From contig NC_135620.1 in the NCBI RefSeq assembly GCF_053574225.1, positions 34,351,501 through 34,415,500 on the forward strand: a DNA stretch of 64,000 nt, in the 5' to 3' direction. The position numbers were made by a program, and so were the translations under genes. Numbering within the stretch: the stretch's first letter is position 1; each line of letters opens with the position of its first letter. The notes under the pieces were generated by a model, which ran no database searches, was not told the DNA's origin, and saw nothing but the letters and a program-made list of their open reading frames with translations. This stretch comes from Canis aureus (Eukaryota > Chordata > Mammalia > Carnivora > Canidae). Shown here one piece after another: positions 23,180-33,597 of the stretch.

Positions 23180-23876
23180 AGCAACATGCCTGGTAAAGAA
23201 TGTAAGGTAATAATCATAAAGATACTGGGCTAGAGAAAAGAATGGAAGAACTCAGTGAGACTTTCAATAAAGACATAGAAAAGATTAAAAAGAACCAATA
23301 AGAGCTAAAGAATACAATAACTGTAATAAAAAAAAAAAACCACTGTATAAAAAAAACCACCTCTAATCAACAGTAGATTAGAGGATACAGAATGTATCAG
23401 TGATCTGGAAGACAGGGTAATGAAAAGTACACAGGCTGAACAGTAAAAAGAGAAAAAAAAATTAAAATTAGAATAGAGTAGAAGATCTCTTGGACAACAT
23501 CAAGTGAATAATCATCCACATTATAAGGGTCCTAGAAGAAAGAGAAAAAATATGTAGAAAACGTATTTGAAGAAATAATAAATGAAAATCTCCTTAACCT
23601 AAGGAAGGAAATAGACACCCAAGACCAAGAGGCACAGAGAGTTCCAAACCAGATGAACCCAAGGAAGACCATACCACAGTATATAATAATTAAAATGTCA
23701 CAGGTCAGAGATCACAGAGAGAATCCTAAAAGCAACAAGAAAGAAACAAAAAAGTTACCTACAAGGGAAAACTTAATAGACTATCAGCTTATTTTTCATA
23801 GAAACTTTGCAGGCCAGAGAAAGTGGCATGATATATTCAAGGAAAAATTCTAAAACCAACTTTATTCAGCAAGATG
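23180..23876 (+). pseudogene. ORF1 relic of the older L1
   Basis: This is a remnant of the L1 RNA-binding chaperone (ORF1p). The N-terminal coiled-coil part is recognisable by its Glu/Lys heptads (EELSETF, DIEKIKKNQ) with stops. The C-terminal part at 23719-23853 retains FHRNFAGQRKWHDIFKE, the conserved ORF1 C-terminal-domain phrase. The reading frame is broken by several stops and shifts. Its 3' end continues at 30058-30180 after the inserted L1. Confidence 0.8.
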
Positions 23877-23885
23877 ATCATTCAG
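23877..23885. repeat. Target-site duplication of young L1, left copy
   Basis: ATCATTCAG is repeated exactly at 30058-30066. Extending leftward, 13 of 15 bases agree (AAGATG versus AAAATT before the core). It defines the insertion of the 6.2-kb L1 into the older L1 ORF1. Confidence 0.85.
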
Positions 23886-25090
23886 GGAAGGGAGCAAGAT
23901 GGCAGAAGGGTAGGGTCCCCAAGTCACCTGTCCCCACCAACTTACCTAGGTAACTTTCAAACCATCCTGAACACCTACAAATTCGGCCTGAGCTATAAAG
24001 AGAGAACAGCTGGAACACCACAGAGAGAAGAGTTGGTGCTTCTAACAAGCTAGGAAGACAGAAAAAATAAATAAAAAAGAATCCCATGGGGGATGGGCCC
24101 CATGAGGAGCCGGGCTAAGGGGGGTGGTGGGAGCCTCTAGGACAGGAAAGCCCAGTCCCGGAGAAGAAGGAACTTTAACAATCTTCCCGGAGGGAAAGGC
24201 GCTGAGCGGGGAGCCCGGGCGGAGCCGCGGAGGGGCCGTGGGGCCTCCAGCCTCCCGGGGTCACTGGCAGGACGTGCGCCCGGGGCAGGGCGCCCCACAC
24301 CCCGCGGGCCGAGCGCGGGAAAGGGCTGGAGCGCCCGGCGGGGCCTCGGGGAGCAGCCGGGCGGGCGGGGGCTCCGGGCGGAGGGGGCTGCGCCCTGCTG
24401 CCTTCGGGAGCCGCGGCCCCGGGAGCGACCCCAGCAGCGCAGGCCCCGGAGCCCAGGGCGCGGGGGACACGGCCGGGACCCTGCGCTCCCCCCGGGACGG
24501 GGAGGCGGGGAGGCGGGGAGGCGGGGAGGGCCCGGGACGGCGGGGACGCTCCTGCCGCCGCCGCCCGGCGCCCCCGAGCTGTGCAGGTCCGCGCCCCCCG
24601 CCCTGGAGCATCCAGGCCAGTGCGGACGGGGAGCTGCGGTCGGTACTGTGGGAGCTGACGCCAGGGCTGGGGACCCGGCCGCCGCCAGTGGGGTTGTCCC
24701 TCCTGGGTCACCCTGCGCCTGGGAGGGGCGGGGCCGCCAGGGGACAGGGACCTCACAAGACAAACAGCTCCCACTGAGCCGTGCACCTGGCAAGGGTCAG
24801 GGCAGCTCCTCCAGGTGCACACACCTAAGAATCAGCACAACGGCCCCTCCCCCAGAGGACCAGCTGGAAGGACAGGGGAAGCGCAAGTTCTTGACCAAGC
24901 AGTGCTGGAAAGCTCCAGGGGAAGTCGAGGGATTTACAGTATATAGAATAAGAGGATACCCCTCCTTGTTTTTGTTTGTTTTTTGTTCTTTGTTTGTTTG
25001 TTTGTCTGTTTGTTTTCTCTTTTTTCTTTCACTCTTTTTTTCCTTCCCTTTTCCAGTACAACTTGTTTTTAGCCACTCTGCACTGAGCAA
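23886..25090 (+). promoter_or_regulatory. Young L1 5' UTR / internal promoter, CpG-rich
   Basis: L1 5' UTRs act as internal RNA polymerase II promoters. A YY1-like CAAGATGGC lies at 23895-23903, near the 5' end as in other L1s. From about 24175 to 24770 the sequence is strongly GC- and CpG-rich, the only such island in the window. It contains four tandem 8-bp units (GGGGAGGC, three exact plus one GGGGAGGG) at 24499-24530. Past 24960 it turns T-rich (GTTTGTTTG repeats) before ORF1. Current promoter activity is not shown by sequence alone. Confidence 0.85.
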
Positions 25091-25978
25091 ATGACTAGAA
25101 AGAAGAACTCACCACAAAAGAAAGAATCAGAAATAGTACTCTTTCCCACAGAGTTACAGAATTTGGATTACAATTCAATGTCAGAAAGCCAATTCAGAAG
25201 CACATTATAAAGCCACTGGTGGCTCTGGAAAAAAAAAACATAAAGGATTCAAGAAACTTCATGACTGCAGAATTTAGATCTAATCAGGCTGAAATAAAAA
25301 ATCAATTAAATGAGGTGTAATCTAAACTGGAGGTCCTAAAGACAAGGGTTAATAAAGTAGAAGAAAGAGTGTGTGACATAGAAGACAAGTTGATGGCAAG
25401 GAAGGAAGCTGAGTAAAAACAAGAAAAACAATTAAAAGATCATTAGGAAAGGTTAAGGGAAATAAATGACAGCTTAAGAAGAAAAAAAAAATTACGTTTA
25501 ATTGGTGTTCTAGAGGGAGCCAAAGGGGACAGAGGACCAGAAAGTGTATTTGAACAATTCATCGCTGAGAACTTCCCTAAGTGGGGAGAGAAATAGGCAT
25601 TCAAATCCAGGAGATAGAGGGATCTCCCCTAAAATCAATAAAAACCATTCAACACCCTGACATTTAATAGTGAAACTTGCAAATTCCAAAGATAAAGAGA
25701 AGATCCTTAAAGTAGCAAGAGACAAGAGATCCTTAACCTATATGCAGAGAAGTATTAGGTTAACGGCAGACCTCTCCACAGAGACCTGGCAGGCCAGAAA
25801 GGGCTGGCAGGATATATTCAGCTTCCTAAATGAGAAGAACATGCAGCCAAGAATAATCTATCCAGCAAGGCTCTCATTCAGAATAGGAGAGATAAAGAGC
25901 TTCCAAGACAGGCAGGAACTGAAAGAATATGTGACCACCAAACCAGCTCTGCAAGAAATATTAAGGGGGCCTATGTAA
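25091..25978 (+). pseudogene. Young L1 ORF1 relic
   Basis: This is a degraded gene for the L1 ORF1 RNA-binding/chaperone protein that coats L1 RNA. The start ATG at 25091 follows the T-rich 5' UTR end and gives MTRKKNSPQKKES. In-frame stops follow, the first near 25207 and others near 25318, 25415 and 25444. A frameshift lies at the A-run near 25481-25490 and a further shift near 25590. The C-terminal half is open from 25670 to 25978 and contains STETWQARKGWQDIF and YPARLSF, typical of the ORF1 C-terminal domain. The span is 888 bp, close to family size. Confidence 0.92.
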
Positions 25979-26033
25979 AAGAAAGAGGAAGTCCAAAGAA
26001 ACAATCCACAAAAACAGGGACTGAATAGGTAAT

Positions 26034-29000
26034 ATGAGGACACTAAATTCCTATCTTTCAATAGTAACTCTGAACGTGAATGGGTTTAATGATCCCATCA
26101 AAAGGCACAGGGTTTCAGACTGTATAAAAAAGTAAGACCCATCTATTTTCTGTCTACAAGAACACATTTGAGACCTAAGGACAACTACAGCCTGAAAAAG
26201 AAAGGTTGGAGAACCATTTACCATTCAAACGGTCTTCAAAAGAAAGCAGGGGTAGCAATGCTCATATTAGATAAATTAAAGTTTATCCCAAAGACTGTAG
26301 TAAGAGATGAAGAGGAACACTATACTATACTTAAAGGATCTATCCAATAAGAGGACCTAACAATCATGAATATTTATGCCCCTAATGTGGAAGCTACCAC
26401 GTATTTCAATCAATTAATAGCCAAAGTTAAGACATACTTAGATATAATACACTTATACTGGGAGACTTCAACACAGTGCTTTCTGTAAATGAAGATTTTC
26501 TAAGCACAACATCTCCAAAAGAAACAAGAGCTTTAAATGATACACTGACCAGATGGATTTCACAGATATTTACAGAACTTTACATCCAAACGCAACTGAA
26601 TACACATTCTTCTCAAATGCACATGGAACTTTCTCCAGAATAGACCACATACTGGGTCACAAATCAGGTCGTAACCAATACCAAAAGATTGGGATTGTCC
26701 CCTGCATATTTTCAGACCATAATGCTTTGAAACTAGAACTCAATCACGAGAAGAAATTTGGAAGAAACTCAAACATGTGGAGGTTAAAGACCATCCTGCT
26801 AAAAGATGAAAGGGTCAACCAGGAAATTAGAGAAGAATTAATAAGATTCATGGAATCTAATGAGAATGAAGATACAACCATTCAAAATCTTAAGGATACA
26901 GCAAGAGCAGTCCTGAGAGGGAAATACATTGCGATAAAAGCATCCCTCAAAAAACCTGGAAAAATCTCAAATACATGAGCTAACCTTGCACCAAAAGGAA
27001 CTGGAGAAATAAAACCTACACCCAGCAGAAGAAGAGAGTTAATAAAGATTCAAGCAGAACTCAATGAAATAGAGACCAGAACTGCGGAACAGATCAATAA
27101 AACCAGAAGTTGGTTCTTTGAAGGAATTAATAAGATAAACCATTAACAAGCCTTATTAAAAACAAAAGATAAGACTCAATAAAATCACGAATATAAAAGG
27201 AGAGATCACCATTAATACCAAGGAAATACAAACAATTTTAAAAACATATTATGAGCAGCTATATGCCAATAAATTAGGCAATCTAGAAAAATGGATGCAT
27301 TTCTGGAAAACCACAAACTACCAAAACTGGAACAGGAAGAAATAGAAAACCTGAACAGGCCGATAACCAGGGAGGAAATTGAAGCAGTCATCAAAAACCT
27401 CCCAAGACACAAGAGTCCAGGGCCAGATGGCTTCCCAGGGGAATTTTATCAAACGTTTAAAGAAGAAACCATACCTATTCTCCTAAAGCTGTTTGGAAAG
27501 ATAGAAAGAGATGGAGTACTTCCAAACTCGTTCTATGAGGTCAGAATCACCTTAATTCCAAAACCGACAAAGACCCCACCAAAAAGTAGAATTATAGACC
27601 AATATCCCTGATGAACACAGATGCAGAATTTCTCAGCAAGATACTAGCCAATAGGATCCAACAGTACATTAAGATTATTCACCATGACCAAGAGGGATTT
27701 ATCCCTGGGATGCAAGGCTGGTTCAACAGTCGTAAGCAATCAAAGTGATAGATCACATCAATAAGAGACAAAACAAGAACCATATGATCCTCTCAACAGA
27801 TGCAGAGAAATCATCTGACAAAATACAGCATCCATTCCTGATCAAACTCTTCAGAGTGTAAGAATAGAGGGAACATTCCTCAACATCTAAAAGCCATCTA
27901 CAAAAAGCCCACAGCAAATATCATTCTCAATGAGGAAACACTGGGAGCCTTTCCCCTAAGATCAGGAACATGACAAGGATGTCCACTCTCACCACTGCTA
28001 TTCAACATAGTACTAGAAGTTCTAGCATCAGCAATAAGACAACAAAAGGAAATAAAAGGCATTCAAATTGCCAAAGAAGAAGTCAAACTCTCTTTCTTTG
28101 CAGACGACATGATACTGTATATAGAAAACCCAAAAGACTCCACCCCAAGATTGCTAGAACTCATACAGCAATTCGGCAGTGTGGCAATGCAAAATCAATG
28201 CCCAGAAATCAGTGGCATTTCTGTACACTAACAATGAGACTGAAGAAAGAGAAATTAAGGAGTCAATCCCATTTACAATTGCACCCAAAAGCATAAGATA
28301 CCAAAGAGGTAAAGATCTATACCCTAAAAACTATAGAACACTTCTGAAAGAAATTGAGGAGACAGAAAAAGATGGAAAAATATTCCATGCTCATGGATTG
28401 GAAGAATTAATATTGTGAAAATGGCAATGCTACCCAGGGCAATTTACACATGTAATGCAATCCGTATCAAGTACCATGGACTTTCTTCAGAGAGTTGGAA
28501 CAAATCATCTAAAGATTTGTGTGGAATCAGAAAAGACCTCGAATAGCCAGGGGAATATTAAAAAAGAAAACTAGAGCTGGGGACATCACAATGCCAGATT
28601 TCAGGTTGTACTACAAAGCTGTGGTCATCAAGACAGTGTGGTACTGGCACAAAAACAGACACATAGATCAATGGAACAGTATAGAGAATCTAGAAATGTC
28701 CCCTCAACTCTGTGGTCAACTAATATTCGACAAAGTAGGAAAGAATATCCACTGAAAAAGGGCAGTCTCTTCAATAAATGGTGCTGGGATAATTGGACAT
28801 CTACATGCAGAAGAATGAAGCTAGTCCATTCTCTTACACCATACACAAAGATAAACTCAAAATGGATGAAAGATCTAAATGTGAGATAAGAATCCATCAA
28901 AATCCTAGAGGAGAACATAGGCAACACCCTATTTGAACTTGGCTGCAGCAACTTCTTGCAAGATACATCTATGAAGGCAAGGGAAACAAAAGCAAAAATG

Positions 29001-29797
29001 AATTATTGGGACTTAAGGTAAAAAAACTACACACGCCAAAAGAAACAGTCAACAAAACTAAAAGACAACCTACAGAATGGGAGAAGATATTTGTAAATGA
29101 CCTATCAGATAAAGGGCTAGTATCCAAGATCTATAAAGAACTTATTAAACTCAATAGCAAAGAAACAAACAATCCAATCATGAAATGGTCAGAAGACATG
29201 AGTAGAAATTTCACAGAGGAAGACATAGACATGGCCTACAAGCACATAAGAAAATGCTCTATATCACTTGCCATCAGGGAAATACAAATCAAAACCACTA
29301 TGAGATACCACCTCACACCAGTGAGAATGGGGAAATTTAACAAGACAGGAAACAACAAATGTTGGAGAAGATGTGGAGAAAGGGGAACCCTCTTGCACTG
29401 TTGGTGGGAATGTGAACTGGTGCAGCCACTCTGGAAAACTGTGTAGAGGTTCCTCAAAGAGTTCAAAATAGAGCTACCCTACAACCCAGAAATTGCACTG
29501 CTGGGGATTTACTTCAAAGATATAGATGCAGTGAAATGGCCGGACACCTGCATCCCAATGTTTATAGCAGCAATGGCCACAATAGGCAAACTTTCTAAGG
29601 ACCCTCGATGTCCATCGAAAGATGAATGGATAAAGAAGTTGTGGTCTGTGTATACAATGGAATATTACTCAGCCATTAGAAAAGACATATACCCACCATT
29701 TGCTTCGATGTGGATGGAAGTGGAGGGTATTTTGCTGAGTGAAATAAGTCAATCAAAGGACAAACATTATATGGTCTCATTCATTTGGGGAATATAA
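26034..29797 (+). pseudogene. Young L1 ORF2 relic (endonuclease-reverse transcriptase)
   Basis: ORF2p nicks target DNA and reverse-transcribes L1 RNA. Readable landmarks in order are: ATG at 26034 with TLNVNG; a premature TAA at 26133; the QETHLR block, where one base is lost just after the Glu codon near 26161 (frameshift); GDFNT near 26470; IFSDHN near 26710 (endonuclease His/Asp site); NLPRHKSPGPDGFPGEFYQ near 27400 (RT fingers); FADD at 28097-28108 (RT catalytic Asp pair); the Cys motif C-x3-C-x7-H-x4-C at 29360-29413; and a terminal ...FIWGI stop at 29797. The catalytic motifs survive, but at least three stops and several frameshifts separate them. Total span is near 3.76 kb, a little below full length. 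Confidence 0.93.
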
Positions 29798-30057
29798 AAA
29801 ATAGTGAAAGGGATTAAAGTGGAAAGGAGAGAAAATGAGTGGGAAATATCAAAGAGGGGGGCAGAACATGAGAGACTCCTACTCTGGGAAACGAACAAGG
29901 GGTGGTGGAAAGGGAGGTGGGCAGGGAGTGGGGGTGACTGTGTGATGGACACTGAGGGGGGCACTTGACGGGATGAGCACTGGGTGATATGCTATATTTG
30001 GCAAATTGAACTCCAATAAATATATATATTAATATATATAGTAATCCCTTAAAAATT
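29798..30057 (+). other. Young L1 3' UTR and tail
   Basis: This short 3' UTR has a purine/G-rich tract at about 29896-29965 containing repeated GGG runs. Next come GATGAGCACTGGGTGATATG and CTCCAATAAATA, with AATAAA as the poly(A) signal at about 30015-30020. The A-tail has decayed into TATATA plus AAAAA. Confidence 0.9.
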
Positions 30058-30515
30058 ATCATTCAGATTTGAAGTAGAGATAATGAGTTTCCCAGAAAAA
30101 CAAAAGGTAAAGGAGTTTATCACTAATAACCAGGCTTATAGGAAATGTTATATATACTTCTTTAAGAGGAAAATAACCATAATTAGAAATAAGAAAAATA
30201 TGAATTAAAATGTAAATTATGAAAACATATAAATAAAATGTGGAGAAGGGAGTAAAAAGGGAAAATAAAGGGCAAAAGAAAACTAAAAAATCTTATTCAA
30301 TTTTTAAAATTGTTTGAGCTTAAATGACCATCAAATTAATATGGACTGCTATTTACTTAGGATGTTATATATGAACCTCAAAGTAACCATGAACCAAAAA
30401 CCTATGATAAATGCACAAATAATAAAAAGAGGAAAGCAAAGCAAAGCATTATAGATATTCATTAATCACAAAGAAAGAGAGCAAGAGAAGAAGAAGCAAA
30501 GAGGTATAAAAAGAA
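30058..30515 (+). mobile_element. Older carnivore L1, ORF1 end and inter-ORF (segment 2 of 3)
   Basis: It resumes with ATCATTCAGATTTGAAGTAGAGATAA and TTTCCCAGAAAAACAAAAGGTAAAGGAGTT, the conserved 3' end of L1 ORF1. The spacer toward ORF2 follows. It starts with the right copy of the 9-bp duplication (30058-30066). Confidence 0.85.
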
Positions 30516-30533
30516 CCAGAAAACAATTTTTTT

Positions 30534-30737
30534 TAAAGTGTGTGTGTGCTTTCTTCTTTTTTTTTAAAGATTTTATTTATTTATTCATGACAGACACAGA
30601 GAGAGAGAGAGAGGCAGAGACACAGGCAGAGGGAGAAGCAGGCTCCATGCAGGGAGCCCGACATGGGACTCGATCCCGGCCTCCAGGATCGCCCTGGGCA
30701 GAAGGCAGTGCTAAATCGCTGAGCCACCCAGTCTGCC
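30534..30737 (-). mobile_element. SINEC inserted in the older L1
   Basis: The reversed tail (including TGTGTGTGTG at 30538-30548, a modified A-tail), the body and the reversed head ending TGAGCCACCCAGTCTGCCC are all present. Exact 18-bp direct repeats CCAGAAAACAATTTTTTT lie at 30516-30533 and 30738-30755. It splits the older L1 between ORF1 and ORF2. Confidence 0.96.
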
Positions 30738-30755
30738 CCAGAAAACAATTTTTTT

Positions 30756-33010
30756 AATGAAAATAAGTACATGGCTATCAACAATTACTGTAAATGGCCC
30801 AAATGCTCCAATCAAAAGACATAGAGTGGTGGAATGAATAAAAACAAACAAACAACCCCCTCCCACACACACACCCAAATAAACCAAGACCTTTCTATAT
30901 GTTGCCTTTAAAAGACTCACCTCAGACCTAAAAACACATAAAGGATGAAAGTAAAGGGATTAACCATGTAAGTGAAAGTGAAAAAAAAAGCCAGAGTCCT
31001 TATATCAAAGTAAACTTTTAAAACAAAGACTCCAACAAGAGACACAGAAGGATATTACATAATGATAAAGGATCCATCCAACAAGAGGATATAACAATTT
31101 TAAATATTTACACACCCAATGCTGCAATACATTAATATATAAAGCAAATATTAACAGATATAAATAAAGATATTGCTGGTAAATAGTAAGAAGACCTTAA
31201 CACTCCACTTACATTAATGGATAGGTCATTGAGTCAGAAAATCAATAAAGAAACAATATCTTTCAATGACACTTTGGGTAGGTGGATGTAACAGATATAT
31301 GTACAGAACATTCCATCTCAGCACAACAGGATACACATTCTTTTCAAGCCCATATGGAATACTCTCCAGAATAGATCACATAATAGGCCATAAAATAGGC
31401 CTCAATAAATTTAAGAAGACTAAAATCATACTGTGCATATTTTCCAAACATAACAATATGAAACTAGAAATAAATCACACACACACAATGAAAAAAAACA
31501 CAAACGTGGAGACTAAACAACACACTAAAAAATCAATACATAAATAAAGCAATTGAAAAAGAAATAAAAAAACGCATAGAAACAAATGAAAATGAAGAAA
31601 CAATGGTCCAAAGTCTCTTGGACACAGTGACAGCAGTTATAAGGAGGGAACTATATAGCAATACAAGCCTATCTCAAGGAGCAAGGAAAAAAACTCAAAC
31701 AATCTCACTTTATGCCCAACAAAAAAAAAAGATGTACAAACAAAGCCCAAAGTGAGTATAAAAAAAGAAATAATGAAGATCAGAGCAGAAATAAATGAGG
31801 TAGAGACTAAAAAACAATAGAAAAATCAATGAAATCAAGAGATGATTCTTTGAAAAGACAAAATAATAATAATAATAATAAAATAAATTGACAAATTCTT
31901 AGCCAGATGCATCAAGAAAAGGAAACAGGACTCCAAAAAGTAAAATCATAAACAAGAGAAAAGTAACAACTGATAACACAGAAAGTATTATAAGAGAATT
32001 TTAAGAAAAATCATAAACCAACAAGCTGGACGACCTAGAAATAGATACATTCTTAGAAACAGTCATTCAGTACTGAACTAGGAAGGAAAAAAATCTAAAT
32101 AGATCCATTACAAGTAACAAAATTGATGTTGATGCTCAACATCACTAATTATCAGGGAAAAGCAATGGAAAACCACAATGAGATACCACCTTATACTTGT
32201 CAGAATTGCTAAAATCAAGAAGACAAGAAATAACAAAGAAGTGTTGGCAAGGATTTGGATCCCTTGTGCATTCTTGGTAGGAGTGTAAATTGGTGCAGCC
32301 ATTGTGGAAAACAGTAAGATGTCCTCAAAAAGTCAAAAATAGAAATATCATATGATCCAATAATTCCACTATTGGATATTTACTCAGGAAAAACAAAAGT
32401 ACTAACTCAAAAAGATATATGCATCTCTATGTTTATTGTGGCATCATTTATAAAAGCTATGACATGGAAGCAACTTAAATATCCATCAGTAATGAATAGC
32501 TAAGGAAAATGTGGTATATGTACATGGTGGAACATTACACAGCCTAAAGAAGGATGAAATAATTTAAGACAACCTGGATAGATCTAGAGGGTATTCAGCT
32601 AAGTGAAATAAGTCAGACTGAGAAAGACAAATACCATACAACTCTACTCAAAATGGAATCTTTTAAAAAATGAATAAACAAGTAAAAGACAGAATCAGAA
32701 CTATAAATACAAAGAACAAACTAATGGTTGTCAGAGGAGAGAGGTCAGTGAGTGCAGAGTTGGCCAAAATGGGTGAAATGGAGAGGGAAATATGGGCTTC
32801 CAGTTATGGAATGAGTAAGTCATAGGAATAAAAACCAGAGCATAAGAAATGCAGTCAAGGATATTGTGATAGCAATGTAATGGAACAGATAGTAGCTGTA
32901 CTGGTGAACATAGCATAATGCATAAACTTGTCAAATTACTAAATTGTATACCTGAAATTAATGTAACATTGTGTCACTGTGCTCAAAAAAGAGAAAGGAA
33001 TAAAGAAAAA
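30756..33010 (+). mobile_element. Older carnivore L1, ORF2 relic and 3' UTR (segment 3 of 3)
   Basis: The ORF2 start region is visible near 30785 (NGPNAPIKRH-like codons). Endonuclease text at 31266-31547 includes YTFFSSPYGILSRIDHI, with SKH in place of the usual SDH. A (AAT)n tract lies at 31864-31884. At about 32125-32133 the sequence jumps from the region before the RT to the C-terminal region (GCTCAACATCACTAATTATC, GTGTTGGCAAGGATTTGG, TTGGTGCAGCC). The 3' UTR ends GTATACCTGAAATTAATGTAACATTGTG plus an A-rich tail to about 33040. Confidence 0.88.
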
Positions 33011-33156
33011 GAAAAGAAATATAGATTAACTCCAGCCAAACATAGATGAAGAAAAAATTTGCATCCTACTATGAAAAGAAAAAGTCTGCATCAATGTGAT
33101 CATATTTTTGTTGGGCCTTCTAAATCATTATTAAGTAAATGTTTTATAGAACATAT

Positions 33157-33317
33157 GCGAGCAGCTCAGGTGGCTCAGCAGTTTAGCGAGGCCTTCAGTC
33201 CAGGGCATGATCCTGGAGTCCCAGGATCGAGTCCCATGTCAGGCTCCCTGCATGGAGCCTGCTTCTCCCTCTGCCTGTGTCTCTGCCTCTCTCTTGGTAT
33301 CTCATGAATAAATAAAT
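33157..33317 (+). mobile_element. SINEC copy
   Basis: Head AGCAGCTCAGGTGGCTCAGC, B-box-like GGATCGAGTCCCATGTC, GGAGCCTGCTTCTCCCTCTG and tail TCATGAATAAATAAAT are present. Direct repeats GAACATAT lie at 33149-33156 and 33318-33325. Confidence 0.93.
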
Positions 33318-33597
33318 GAACATATTCATTAAGTATGTATGTTTTTCATTTATTTCTCTTAAATAATTTTTATCTTCTTCTAGCCTCCACAGTTGATGAC
33401 TGATGATAAATATCACTTCAGCTGCTTATAAAGTTTCCAATGTTATGTCCGTGGGAGTTTATAAGGAGCTAGAAAACTGGGAGAGGCCATATCCTTTGTC
33501 AATCCCAGTCATTATTTTCATTACCATTACTTTATCTATGACTCTACCTTGTCTCTGTGTAATAATTCACTGATATTGTTCAAGAACTGTGGGACAG

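Larger units (their letters stand above)
21652..23876 (+). mobile_element. Older carnivore L1, 5' UTR and most of ORF1 (segment 1 of 3)
   Basis: It starts with an L1-type 5' end, CAAGATGGCG at 21656-21665 (a YY1-like site in a typical L1 position). A long 5' UTR with three related units follows (starts near 22066, 22251 and 22570), then a T-rich block (22710-22910) and an ORF1 relic. The element stops abruptly at the target duplication of the inserted young L1 and resumes at 30058. The sequence across the join is continuous ORF1 (ATCATTCAG then ATTTGAAG). Confidence 0.88.
23886..30057 (+). mobile_element. Nearly full-length canine-type L1 (L1_Cf-like), inactive
   Basis: This is a complete-layout LINE-1: 5' UTR (23886-25090), ORF1 relic (25091-25978), short spacer, ORF2 relic (26034-29797), G-rich 3' UTR and decayed A/T tail. 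It begins in typical L1 fashion with GGAAGGGAGCAAGATGGCAG. Its length of about 6.2 kb equals that of an intact element. ORF1 and ORF2 both carry multiple stops and frameshifts, so it cannot mobilise itself. It is flanked by ATCATTCAG duplications and sits inside ORF1 of an older L1 in the same orientation. Confidence 0.95.

Noticed and set aside
24124..24822. Open frames of 215-218 codons on plus and minus strands as protein genes
   Set aside because: They lie wholly in the CpG-rich L1 5' UTR, overlap each other on both strands and show Pro/Gly/Ala/Arg-rich low-complexity translations with no domain. GC bias explains the absence of stops.
26034..29797. Intact, mobilisation-competent L1
   Set aside because: ORF1 and ORF2 have multiple in-frame stops and frameshifts, so the element is a fossil despite its full length.
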